Assembly (NCBI RefSeq): GCF_004118325.1
Contig: NZ_RDFA01000001.1
Span: 822,838-886,837 of the forward strand
Direction: 5' to 3'
From: Halorientalis pallida
Lineage (GTDB): Archaea > Halobacteriota > Halobacteria > Halobacteriales > Haloarculaceae
DNA length: 64,000 nucleotides
Made by a program: the position numbers and the translations under genes. Within the stretch, counting starts at the first letter, position 1, and each line of letters begins with the position of its first letter. Shown here piece by piece: positions 17,554-25,746 of this stretch. Below the pieces are notes generated by a model. It ran no database searches, had not been told where the DNA came from, and saw nothing but the letters and a program-made list of their open reading frames with translations.

Positions 17554-17642
17554 ACGCGAGGCGTCGCCACGGTGCGGTAAAGAGTCGTCGGACCTGCCCC
17601 GCCGCGTCCGAGCCCCCGGCAGCAGTGTACGAGACCACCGAC

Positions 17643-17652
17643 GTTATATAAC
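17643..17652 (+). promoter_or_regulatory. TATA element of DUF7522-type copy 2
   Basis: GTTATATAAC, a perfect palindromic AT block ending 20 bases before the ATG at 17673. It gives an essentially leaderless transcript. It is one of the clearest TATA boxes in the window. Confidence 0.7.
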
Positions 17653-17672
17653 AGGGCAGCCAGGGCTAACGC

Positions 17673-18068
17673 ATGGAGACGACCATCGTGGACGAGCCCT
17701 TCGCGGAGAAGTTGGTGACGACCGCACGCACGGCCGCGGGCGACAGCCTCCGCTCGTTGACCTACTTCACGCGCTCGAACTTCGAGCAACTGTACCTCCG
17801 CGATGACCTCGAACGCGACGCCGACCTGGACAGCTTCATCGGCCACGAGTGGCGCGGCTTCAAAAACACGACCGACGCCTACCGCGGGACCGAACTCGGC
17901 GAGTACCGCTACACCATCCGCGTCTTCGAGAACGGCTTCCTGCTCCGCGTGACCAGCGACCGCGACGGTGTGTTCCTCACCACCGACGGCGCGACGATCC
18001 GGGACTTCAACTCCTACGTCACCGCGATCACGGAGGTCCTGGACGAGAAGACCGGCCGCGACGAGTGA
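17673..18068 (+). CDS. DUF7522-type haloarchaeal protein, copy 2
   Basis: A 131-residue protein paralogous to the gene at 4986-5429. The conserved order is LRSLTYFTRSNFEQLYLRDD (residues about 25-44), GEYRYTIRVFENGF (about 75-88) and DGVFLTTDGATIRDF (about 98-112). It has no membrane segment and is strongly acidic. Function unknown. It diverges from gpmI and is convergent with the FG-GAP gene. Confidence 0.7.
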   Translation: METTIVDEPFAEKLVTTARTAAGDSLRSLTYFTRSNFEQLYLRDDLERDADLDSFIGHEWRGFKNTTDAYRGTELGEYRYTIRVFENGFLLRVTSDRDGVFLTTDGATIRDFNSYVTAITEVLDEKTGRDE

Positions 18069-18081
18069 GGCGACCCCGACG

Positions 18082-19890
18082 TCACTGATTCTCGTTTCCA
18101 CCCTCTCGGACTGCCGTACTCGCCCGGTCGCTGCCGGCCGATTCCGCCTGCGTGCCCGATATCGTCTCTCCGGCCGCATCGGGCTCCGGCAACAGCCACC
18201 GTCTGACGGCCACGCCGACGGCCCCGCCCGCGAGGAATCCGGAGACCCCGACCGCTGTCTCGTAGAACAGTCCCCACTGCAGGAGAAACACAGCGAGCGA
18301 GACGAGACCGGCCAGTCCACCGACCGTCCCGAGCGCCCGTTTGGCGAGGTCGGAGAGTTGCTCGCCGAGTCGGCGGCTGTCGATCAGGTTCACGACCGCG
18401 AAGCCGAGGACGAGCCCGGGCGCGCTCGCCCAGACGTACTTCGGGGGGACCGGCCGTCCACCGTCGCTCGGTACGGGGTCGTCCGGGATGGCGAAGAAGT
18501 ACGCCGCTCCAGCGTTGTCGTCCGTCCGGCTGTCGAAGGGCGCGCCGACCAGCGCGCGGTCGCCGTCGAGCGCCACGGCCCCGCCGAAACTGTCCACGAC
18601 GTCGTGATCGACGCTCGGGAGGACCTGTGCCCGCCGCCAGCGGATCCCGCCGTTCGCGGCCGTGAACACGTACGCCTGACTGGCCATGGCGAATCGATCG
18701 GGGTCGATGCCGACGAGCGCACGGTCGCTGCCGACCGCTACCGAGCCCCCGAACCGGTGTCGGCGTTCGTCACGCGGCGGCGTGAACCGATCCACTCGCG
18801 CCCACTCGTCGGGTTCGGTCCGGTACTGGAACACGTGGGCCCGTCCGGGGCTCCCGGGTGTCGGGCCGGGGCTCCCGACGATGGCACGCGGCCAGGCGAG
18901 GTCCACGCGGCTCCCGAACCCGTCCACGTCGGCCGAGGGAGGTGTGAGCGTCGCCGACCGGACCCAGCCGTCGGCCCCGCCACGCAACCGGTAGACGTGA
19001 CACCGGCCGGTACTGTCCGTCGTCGCGGGCGCGCCGCCGATTCGTGCCACGCCGGCCCCGACCAGTGCAACGGTTCGGTCCAGCGCGACCGCCGCTCCGA
19101 ACGACACGGTCGGTTCGTTCGACGGCGGCGTGAGCGTCTCCAGCCGTCGCCACCGACCGTCCGGCTGACGGCCGAACGCGTGGACGGCACCCGGCCCGGC
19201 GGCCGACGGCCGCTGGGCCCCCGGTTCGCCCACGAACACCTGGATGTCGTCCAGCGCGACCGCCCACCCGAACCAGCTCTCGGGCGTCCTGGCGTCCGCG
19301 AGGAGTTTCTCGACCCGGACCTCCCGGTCACCGTCCCAGCCACCGACCGCCTCGAACACGTAGGCGGCACCCGCCGAGGGTGCCTGCTGCCCGTCGAACG
19401 GTGCGCCCACGACCGCTCGGGGCCCGTCCAGTGCGACCGCGGATCCGAACATGGCGACCGCCGACGCGTCCGGTGCCGTGAGTTTGCGGACCTGTCGCCA
19501 CGCCTCGTCGTCGGCGTCGAACTCGAAGACGTATGCCGCGCCGGCCAACTCGCCGGCGTCGCTGTCGAAGGGAGCACCGATCAACGCCCGATTCCCGTCG
19601 AGCGCCACGGCCCCACCGAACAGGTCGCCGCGGTCGGACGCCGTTGCCGTCACGCGCTGTCGCTGGCGTAACTGGTGGCCAGTTCCCGATTCGGTGCGCC
19701 CCGGTTCGTTCGGTCGCCCGACCGCCACCGCACCCCCCTCCCGGTCCGGGAAGCCGACGCCGGTCGTGGCCCCGGTCAGACCGGCCGTCGAGAGAAACCG
19801 GCGGCGGCTCACCGGAGATGGAGAGTCCGCGACCGCCGAACCGCGCCGTGTGTGCGGTGGCGGCGCGGGCGGTCCGCCATCGTGCGCCAT
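18082..19890 (-). CDS. Tat-exported FG-GAP (integrin-alpha-like) beta-propeller with C-terminal membrane anchor
   Basis: A 602-residue protein. A twin-arginine motif RRRFLSTAG near residues 29-37 precedes a hydrophobic stretch. The body consists of about seven FG-GAP-type blades, recognised by repeats such as FGGAVALDGNRALIGAPFDS...GAAYVF. These proteins form seven-bladed propellers, often binding calcium, outside the cell. Near residues 480-580 there are two or three hydrophobic segments that probably anchor it in the membrane. A TATA-like tttaac lies about 25 bases before the start. Ligand unknown. Confidence 0.85.
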   Translation of the reverse strand: MAHDGGPPAPPPHTRRGSAVADSPSPVSRRRFLSTAGLTGATTGVGFPDREGGAVAVGRPNEPGRTESGTGHQLRQRQRVTATASDRGDLFGGAVALDGNRALIGAPFDSDAGELAGAAYVFEFDADDEAWRQVRKLTAPDASAVAMFGSAVALDGPRAVVGAPFDGQQAPSAGAAYVFEAVGGWDGDREVRVEKLLADARTPESWFGWAVALDDIQVFVGEPGAQRPSAAGPGAVHAFGRQPDGRWRRLETLTPPSNEPTVSFGAAVALDRTVALVGAGVARIGGAPATTDSTGRCHVYRLRGGADGWVRSATLTPPSADVDGFGSRVDLAWPRAIVGSPGPTPGSPGRAHVFQYRTEPDEWARVDRFTPPRDERRHRFGGSVAVGSDRALVGIDPDRFAMASQAYVFTAANGGIRWRRAQVLPSVDHDVVDSFGGAVALDGDRALVGAPFDSRTDDNAGAAYFFAIPDDPVPSDGGRPVPPKYVWASAPGLVLGFAVVNLIDSRRLGEQLSDLAKRALGTVGGLAGLVSLAVFLLQWGLFYETAVGVSGFLAGGAVGVAVRRWLLPEPDAAGETISGTQAESAGSDRASTAVREGGNENQ

Positions 19891-20104
19891 ACCTAGAGGG
19901 ACGGTACAGGGGCAGTTAAACGGGTGTCTGGTGTATCAGACGGTGTCCGACTGGCTCCGGAGCCCGAACGAAGTGGCAATCAGTTCCGTTCGAGTGGAGA
20001 CGTTCTCCGTCCGGCTTGTCGAGCGAGCGGCGACGGGGGGGTCGGGTCCGTCGACCGACTGCGGCCCCGGACACTTTTGCCGTCCCCCTCCCTTCGACCG
20101 GGTA

Positions 20105-21355
20105 ATGACGCTCGACCCGGTGCATTTCGACGGGATCGCTCGACTCGCCGGCCGCATCGAGAGCGGTGTCGACGCCAGCGACCACCGGGACCTCGCGGGC
20201 ACCGTCTGGGCCGACTTCCTCGACCCGCTCTACCACGAGGGGACACCCATCCTCGAACCGCTCGGCGACCAGCGCTGTCGGCTCGTCGACGTCGAGGACG
20301 CCGCCCTCATGGAGTCCCCCTTCCCCACCCAGCACGGCCTCGACTCGGGGACTATCAATCCCACGACGTTCAAGAACGGCCTCGTCATCGACGTGGCCCA
20401 GGCTGCGATGGCCGCCGTCCCCTCCGACCTGGACCTCCACCGCGGGCGCACCATCGTCAGTACCGTCCACTCGAACGACGGCACCGTCGACGTGACCGAG
20501 GACGACTGGAGCCTCTTCGACGCCGGCTACGGCCGCGGCCGCATCCTCCAGGCCCCCCGCGTCGACCGGTTCGAGCAGACCGTCGTCCACGCGCTCGCCC
20601 TCTACCTCGCGGAGAGTACTCACGCCAAACTCAACGCGGACGTGGTCGAGGACCTCCTGATTCTGGACGGGCCGATCTACCCAACCGGCCTGCTGAAGTG
20701 GACCGATCAGGACCCCACGCTCGCGGAGTTGCTCGTCGAGGACGAACGCCCACGCGACGTGGTCCAGCACTACGTCGATCTCGTGGAGCGGTTCGTCCAG
20801 CGGGACGTGCCCCTCGTGGGCTTCGTCAAGAGCACGGCCTCGAAGGCGATCACCAGAACCGTGCGCCGCAAATCCGCCGCGCCGTGGGTCAACGACGCCG
20901 CCCTCTTCGAGCAGATCCTCCAGCGCACCGACGACGACGGCGAGACCGACACCGACGTGCTGACGTTCACCAACTGGTTCGTCTCGCGGGCCGGCGCGGA
21001 CTGCCCGCTCTCCGTCGAGAGCGACCTCGACCTGGATCTGACCAAGGAACTCGGCCCCGAGGCCTACGAGGTCACGTTCTTCGTGGTCTACGACCCGCGC
21101 GAGGAACTTGTCTACCGGGTCGAAGCCCCCTACGCGTTCACGAGAGACGAGGCCCTGCGCGAGGAGTTGACCATGCAGATCGTCTCCGATGTGGCCGCCC
21201 GGACCGGCCCACCGCTGGCCGTCGAGAAGGCCGACGAACTGGCACGGATCAGCCGCCAGGAGAAAGCCGCCCTCCAGCGTCAGTTAGAGGAGACGTTTTC
21301 CAGTGACCGCCAGCGCGAGTACAACGACGTGCGCTGGGAGGGTGCGGAGTTCTAG
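20105..21355 (+). CDS. nurA: DNA double-strand break repair nuclease NurA
   Basis: A 416-residue NurA-family 5'-3' nuclease. With the HerA translocase it resects DNA ends after Mre11-Rad50. The family metal ligands can be seen as VSTVHSNDGTVDV..., with a DG pair near residue 125, and later acidic positions. GYGRGRIL and KSTASKAITRTV are other conserved-looking blocks. The start at ATG 20105 follows an AT-rich cttttgc about 30 bases upstream; the longer upstream frame is an antisense shadow of the propeller gene. It lies just before herA, from which it is separated by a small gene on the opposite strand. Confidence 0.88.
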   Translation: MTLDPVHFDGIARLAGRIESGVDASDHRDLAGTVWADFLDPLYHEGTPILEPLGDQRCRLVDVEDAALMESPFPTQHGLDSGTINPTTFKNGLVIDVAQAAMAAVPSDLDLHRGRTIVSTVHSNDGTVDVTEDDWSLFDAGYGRGRILQAPRVDRFEQTVVHALALYLAESTHAKLNADVVEDLLILDGPIYPTGLLKWTDQDPTLAELLVEDERPRDVVQHYVDLVERFVQRDVPLVGFVKSTASKAITRTVRRKSAAPWVNDAALFEQILQRTDDDGETDTDVLTFTNWFVSRAGADCPLSVESDLDLDLTKELGPEAYEVTFFVVYDPREELVYRVEAPYAFTRDEALREELTMQIVSDVAARTGPPLAVEKADELARISRQEKAALQRQLEETFSSDRQREYNDVRWEGAEF

Positions 21356-21693
21356 TGGGTCTCGGCTTCGGTCTTGGTGACCTCGATCTCGACCGCGTCG
21401 GCGTCGACGCCGACGCGGGCGAACTGGGTGCGGACGTGTTCCTTGGCGGCCTCGATGGCGCGCTCGCGGGTCTCGAAGCCGTGGGGCATCGGCGTCTCGA
21501 AGGCGACGTTGAGCTCGCGGCCGTCGATGGTGGTCTCCTGCCCGCCGCTCTCGACCTCGTAGAACGAATCACAGACCCAGATGTAGGGAGCGTCCTCGTC
21601 GGGTGCGCCCTTGAACGACGGCGAGGGTTCGCCGCGCTCGTACAGCGTGCCGGTCAGGTCCGTCCCCCCGGCGGAGCCGCGAATGAGTAACAT
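21352..21693 (-). CDS. DUF7113-like small protein between nurA and herA
   Basis: A 113-residue acidic protein starting MLLIRGSAGGTDLTG. It ends with a helix-strand unit (ERAIEAAKEHVRTQFARVGVDAD and EIEVTK), so a small alpha/beta fold is likely. Its stop overlaps the nurA stop by 4 bases. It sits on the minus strand between nurA and herA, an order I recall for haloarchaeal DUF7113. The role is unknown. A link to DNA-end processing is suggested only by this conserved-looking position. Confidence 0.65.
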   Translation of the reverse strand: MLLIRGSAGGTDLTGTLYERGEPSPSFKGAPDEDAPYIWVCDSFYEVESGGQETTIDGRELNVAFETPMPHGFETRERAIEAAKEHVRTQFARVGVDADAVEIEVTKTEAETH

Positions 21694-21712
21694 AGCCGCA
21701 AGTACGCGACCG

Positions 21713-21729
21713 GCGGGCAAAAAGCCCGC
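21713..21729. promoter_or_regulatory. Inverted repeat between DUF7113-like gene and herA
   Basis: GCGGGC-AAAAA-GCCCGC, a 6-base-pair stem with an A5 loop. It lies 20 bases upstream of the minus-strand start at 21693. Read on that strand the loop is TTTTT and could serve as the promoter element. It could equally be a regulatory palindrome shared with herA. Confidence 0.35.
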
Positions 21730-21815
21730 GTCGCCGGTGATCGGTGCGACCCCGTGGTGCAGGGTCGCGGGTCGGTGGGGAAACGCGTTTGACCCGTCGG
21801 TCCGATGGGACTGGT

Positions 21816-23693
21816 ATGTCAGATCTGGGCGATTTCACCGATTTCGACGGCGGCGGGGACGAGGCGTCCGGCGGCGGCAACGAGGACGAGGCCACCGCCG
21901 ACGAGACGCCCGACGCGGCCGAGAGGGCGAGCGAATCGTCGGCGAGCGACGACGTGGGCACCCCCGACGACGACGAGACGCCGGCGTTCGAGACGGTCGA
22001 CGTGTCGCCCGCGGGGAACGACCGCGGCATCGGCGTCCTCTCGGCCTCGGAGGGGCTGACGATCAGCGAGGACCCCGACGACACGACGTTGCGGGCCTAC
22101 GTCACCGTCGAGAACCGCTCGACCGTCCGGATCGGGAAGTACCTGCTCGTCCCCTACCCCGACGGTGAACGCCTCTTCTGCCGGATCACCGCCCTCGAAT
22201 ACGCCCAGGAGTTCCGCACCGACGACGCCACCGAGATCCACGCCCGCCGGGCGATGCGCTCCCGGGGGATCGACGAACAGGACTTCAAGTTCATGGCCAC
22301 GCTGGAACCCGTGGCGGTCCTCTTCGAACAGGACGGCGAACTGAAACGGCGGATGACCGACCGCGTGCCCAAACCCGAGACGGTCGTGCGGCCCGCCACG
22401 GACAAGTCCGAGATCAAGACCGGACTGAAGATGCCCGAGGACGGCGTGTTCCTGGGTCACCTCGCCGTGGGCGGCGAGCGCGTCAAGACCGCCGCGGAGC
22501 CGCCAACCATCGACTACCGGCTGAAAGACGACTACGACGCCGGCGACCCCCTCGTCTTCCGGCACACCCTCGTCGCCGGCGGGACGGGGTCGGGGAAGAC
22601 CCACGGCTCGAAGAACATCCTCAGACAGTACCTCAGCGAGGACCGGACCTACCCAGTCGAGTCCGGCGACGACCGCGAGGTCCAGGCCGCCGTCGTCCAG
22701 TTCGACCCCCAGGACGAGTACGCCCAGATGCACGACGACAACCCCGACCTGGACGAGGACGACCGCCGCCGCCTCGAACGGGAGGGCGTCGCCTACGGCG
22801 GCCACGACGACACCGTCGCGTTCGTCCCGAAAGTGGGCGGGGCGACCTACGCCGCCGACCACCACCGCGCCGAGCAGGTGGAGTTCACCATCCCCTTCTC
22901 GATGGTGCGGGGCAACCCCTGGCTCGTCTCCGGCGGCGGTCTCAACGACAACCAGTACTCGGCCCTGCGCTACCTCCTGCAGCGTTTCTTCGACAACTAC
23001 GGGAACGACGGCCAGTACGAGCAGTTCGTCTCGTTCCTCGACGACCCCGCGCTGAAGGAGCAACTCGACGAGAACGGGCGCGTCCACGAGGCTACCTTCG
23101 ACGCCGTGCGCCGCCGCGTCCGTGGGTTCGGCGACGTCTTCGATCAAGACGCCCGACCGATCACCGAACTGGTCACCGACTTCGTCCGTCCCGGCGGGCT
23201 GACGGTGGTGCCGACCTACCACGTCAACGACCGGCGGGCGACCGAGACGGTCGTGCTGGCGCTGTCGAGCCTGGTCGTCGACCAGAAACTCTCGAACGAC
23301 CCGCGTTACGACCGGATCAAAGAGACGCCGCTCGTGGTCGGCATGGACGAGGCCCACAACTTCCTGACCGACGCCGACAGCGTGCAGGCCCGCAAGGTCA
23401 TCGGGAAGTTCACCGAAGCCGCCAAACAGGGCCGCAAGGAGCGACTCGGGCTCTTCCTCATCACGCAGGACCCACAAGACATCGCCGAACCCGTGTTCAA
23501 ACAGATCAACACCACCGTGGTCCTGAACCTGGGCGACGAGGACGCCATCTCGGCGGTGAACATCCCGTCGAATCTGGAGGCGAAGGTGCCCTACATGGAG
23601 AAAGGACAGATGGTCGTCTACTCGCCGGACAACTCCGAACCCGTCGAGTTGATCGGTCTGCCGGTCTGTGTGACCAAACACGGCCGGGACTGA
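21816..23693 (+). CDS. herA: HerA-type DNA translocase (FtsK-HerA ATPase)
   Basis: A 625-residue hexameric ATPase that pumps DNA for NurA. It starts at MSDLGDFTDFDG and has an acidic low-complexity N-terminus (about 70 residues) typical of halophiles. It continues with a HAS-barrel (AYVTVENRSTVRIGKYLLVPY), Walker A GGTGSGKTHGSKN near residue 257, Walker B VVGMDEAHNFL near 508, and the sensor block LGLFLITQDPQDIAEPV near 546. I start at ATG 21816 as the in-frame sequence before it is arginine-rich shadow. NurA is encoded just upstream. Confidence 0.93.
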   Translation: MSDLGDFTDFDGGGDEASGGGNEDEATADETPDAAERASESSASDDVGTPDDDETPAFETVDVSPAGNDRGIGVLSASEGLTISEDPDDTTLRAYVTVENRSTVRIGKYLLVPYPDGERLFCRITALEYAQEFRTDDATEIHARRAMRSRGIDEQDFKFMATLEPVAVLFEQDGELKRRMTDRVPKPETVVRPATDKSEIKTGLKMPEDGVFLGHLAVGGERVKTAAEPPTIDYRLKDDYDAGDPLVFRHTLVAGGTGSGKTHGSKNILRQYLSEDRTYPVESGDDREVQAAVVQFDPQDEYAQMHDDNPDLDEDDRRRLEREGVAYGGHDDTVAFVPKVGGATYAADHHRAEQVEFTIPFSMVRGNPWLVSGGGLNDNQYSALRYLLQRFFDNYGNDGQYEQFVSFLDDPALKEQLDENGRVHEATFDAVRRRVRGFGDVFDQDARPITELVTDFVRPGGLTVVPTYHVNDRRATETVVLALSSLVVDQKLSNDPRYDRIKETPLVVGMDEAHNFLTDADSVQARKVIGKFTEAAKQGRKERLGLFLITQDPQDIAEPVFKQINTTVVLNLGDEDAISAVNIPSNLEAKVPYMEKGQMVVYSPDNSEPVELIGLPVCVTKHGRD

Positions 23694-23708
23694 CCGCGGC
23701 AGAGCGCG

Positions 23709-24488
23709 TCAGTTCGTCTCGTCGATCTCGTCGACCCAGTCCGGTCGCTCGACTGTCACGTCACCGAGGTGTTCGATGCGGAACGTCTGTTCCAGGTGGC
23801 CGCTCTCCAGTTCTATGCGGAGCGAAGCGTCGTAGACGACGTCGTCGGAACCGACCAGTACCTCGCCGCTGGCGTCGGTGACGGTCCCGCTGATCCGACT
23901 CCGATCCGCCTCGACGAGTTCGAACCGAACGAGCGTCCGCCCGTCGCGCTCGACGGTGCCGGCGTCGGTGTAGTTCCCGTTGCGGAGGATACCGCCGAGG
24001 CTCTCTCCCCCGCCGAGCATCTCGGGTTCGTGACGTGCCTCGAACGACCCCTGGAGCGGTGCGCTCCTGGTCGTCGTCTCGCCGTCGGACACGGCGTCGA
24101 TGTACTGCGTGCCGTCCGCGAGGAAGAGCCGATTGGTCTCGCTGGTGGCGTCGAAGACGAACAGCCGACGCTCGTCGGTCAGACTGCTCCGTGTCCGCTG
24201 GGTCACCGTCAGTGACTCCCCGCCGGCCTGCTGTTCGAGCGTCTGGGTGAGCGCGTAGTCGGTCGTGGCGAGTCGCTGGTCGGTCGCCGCGATCAGCGCG
24301 CTCGCGTTCTCGATACCCGTCGACGCGGTACCGGCCGCGTTGCCGGCGTCTCCGTCTGTTGCCGGAGATTCCAGTGTATCCGTGCCGTTCCCCGCCGGGT
24401 CGGTGCCGGACCCACCGGGTGAACCGCTACAGCCGGCCAGCACCACCAGCAGTCCCACTGCCACGAGAGCGATGCGGTCCGTTCGCAT
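23709..24488 (-). CDS. Haloarchaeal lipoprotein (LolA-like beta fold, DUF7537-type)
   Basis: A 259-residue lipoprotein. Signal MRTDRIALVAVGLLVVLAGC places the lipid cysteine at residue 20, followed by a Ser/Thr/Gly/Asp-rich linker to about residue 60. The rest alternates strands (YALTQTLEQQAGGESLTV, RRLFVFDATSETNRLFLAD, RTLVRFELVEAD), resembling the LolA/LppX-like half-barrel seen in haloarchaeal lipoproteins. Role unknown, perhaps carrying a hydrophobic ligand. A TATA-like gattaagtg lies about 28 bases upstream. Confidence 0.75.
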   Translation of the reverse strand: MRTDRIALVAVGLLVVLAGCSGSPGGSGTDPAGNGTDTLESPATDGDAGNAAGTASTGIENASALIAATDQRLATTDYALTQTLEQQAGGESLTVTQRTRSSLTDERRLFVFDATSETNRLFLADGTQYIDAVSDGETTTRSAPLQGSFEARHEPEMLGGGESLGGILRNGNYTDAGTVERDGRTLVRFELVEADRSRISGTVTDASGEVLVGSDDVVYDASLRIELESGHLEQTFRIEHLGDVTVERPDWVDEIDETN

Positions 24489-24593
24489 GCGGGCGGTTTC
24501 GGATAACGGTCACTTAATCACGGGGACTCTTTCGTCGCGGCCAACGCCGCCACGGCCGCTACACCTTTGTCGGGTGCCATGTTACCGTTACAC

Positions 24594-25022
24594 ATGGGAA
24601 AGCGCATCCTGGTTCCCGTCGACGGCTCCGACCAGTCCCGGGCGGCCTGTGACTTCGCCATGCGGGAACATCCGCAGGCGGAGTTCGTGCTGTTGCACGT
24701 CATCAACCCGACGGAGGCGGGGTACAGTGCGGGGGCGTCGTTCCCGGCCGCGTCAGAGGAGTGGTACGAACACGCCAAGGAAGACGCCGCGGCGTTGCTC
24801 GAAGAACTGGAGGAAGAAGGCCGCGACCTCGACGCAGCGATCACGACCGACACCGTGGTCGGCAAGCCCGCCCGCGCCATCGTCGAGTACGCCGCAGAAC
24901 ACGACGTCGACCGGATCGTGATGGGGAGTCACGGCCGCTCGGGGGTCACCCGCATCCTGCTGGGTAGCGTCGCCGAGAACGTCGTCCGGAACGCGACCGT
25001 TCCGGTGACCGTCGCGCGCTGA
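24594..25022 (+). CDS. Universal stress protein, UspA family, ATP-binding type
   Basis: A 142-residue single-domain Usp starting MGKRILVPVDGSDQS. It carries the ATP-binding loop GSHGRSGVTRILLGSVAENV near residues 112-131, the G-2x-G-9x-G-(S/T) signature. The alpha/beta order is complete. These proteins bind ATP and help in stress adaptation; the specific role is unknown. ATG 24579 would add five residues, but 24594 matches the family start. Confidence 0.92.
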   Translation: MGKRILVPVDGSDQSRAACDFAMREHPQAEFVLLHVINPTEAGYSAGASFPAASEEWYEHAKEDAAALLEELEEEGRDLDAAITTDTVVGKPARAIVEYAAEHDVDRIVMGSHGRSGVTRILLGSVAENVVRNATVPVTVAR

Positions 25023-25065
25023 CGCGCGACAGAAAGCACTTACCCGGACTGGACGACCCCCGACC

Positions 25066-25544
25066 ATGCGACGGCGCGCCCTCCTCGCCGCGGTCGGTGC
25101 CGGCTGTGTCGCCCTCGGTGGGTGTCTCAGTGATGGCAGCGACGATACGCCCGTCCCGACGACGGAACCCGCGTCGGCACTGGACTCCGCTCCGACCACG
25201 ACAACGAATTCGACCACTGGCTCCGGTTCGACCGGGACGTTCGACTTTGCCGAGGACGTCGGAATTTCGGTCGCGAACTACAGCGAGCCGACCAGAACGG
25301 TCACTGCGACCGTCACCGCCGACGGAGCGACGACCTTCGAGGACAGCGTGACCCTGGCGACACGCGAATCGACGATGCTCGATCCCGGCATCGACGAGAA
25401 AGGAGAGTACGAACTGATCGCAGAAACCGACGGCGGTAGACGGGACAGTCTTCCGCCTCGATCGGCGAGTACCACCTCGAAGCCGGGTCGAATTTCGTCG
25501 TTTGGATCCGACCGGAGCGGTTCTCGGTGATGATCGAGCAGTGA
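25066..25544 (+). pseudogene. Small Tat-type lipoprotein gene, probably frameshifted near its 3' end
   Basis: The frame from ATG 25066 gives a lipoprotein signal (MRRRALLAAVGAGCVALGGC, lipid Cys 20), a Thr/Ser-rich linker and a beta-sandwich (VGISVANYSEPTRTVTATVT). It runs to a stop at 25530 through a stretch with poor codon wobble. From about 25450 the better frame is one base back: GEYHLEAGSNFVVWIRP, then a strand and stop at 25542-25544. Haloarchaeal relatives of this kind end in such a strand. The frame change lies around 25435-25470. It may be a real indel, a sequencing error or a recent pseudogene. Confidence 0.6.
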
Positions 25545-25582
25545 CGAATCCGCTAGCGGACGAGCACAGCACCCGCACGCGA

Positions 25583-25724
25583 GCGAGCCGGAGGCTCGCG
25601 AGCGCGCGGAACCGGCCCGAGTGACCACGCGCGCCCTCGGCGCGCACGGGAGGGAGGGCCGATTTTTGACCGAGCTCTTTGCCCGACTCTTCGCGCGGGC
25701 GGCGAGAAACTCGCCGCCCGCGCG
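25583..25724. repeat. Cluster of three perfect triloop hairpins
   Basis: Three separate inverted repeats each have a 3-base loop: GCGAGCC-gga-GGCTCGC (25583-25599), GCGCGCC-ctc-GGCGCGC (25629-25645), and a 15-base-pair perfect stem around the loop AAA (25692-25724). They fill the 216-base gap between the lipoprotein gene and the convergent KaiC-like gene. A T-run (25663-25667, plus strand) and TTTTT on the minus strand (25737-25741) make transcription end here plausible in both directions. Confidence 0.65.
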
Positions 25725-25736
25725 TCCGGGGGGTGC

Positions 25737-25741
25737 AAAAA
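25737..25741 (-). terminator. U-run after the KaiC-like gene
   Basis: TTTTT on the minus strand, 6 bases past the stop codon at 25747. It is followed within 15 bases by the 15-base-pair hairpin. Short U-runs are the archaeal transcription stop signal. Confidence 0.45.
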
Positions 25742-25746
25742 GGTCG

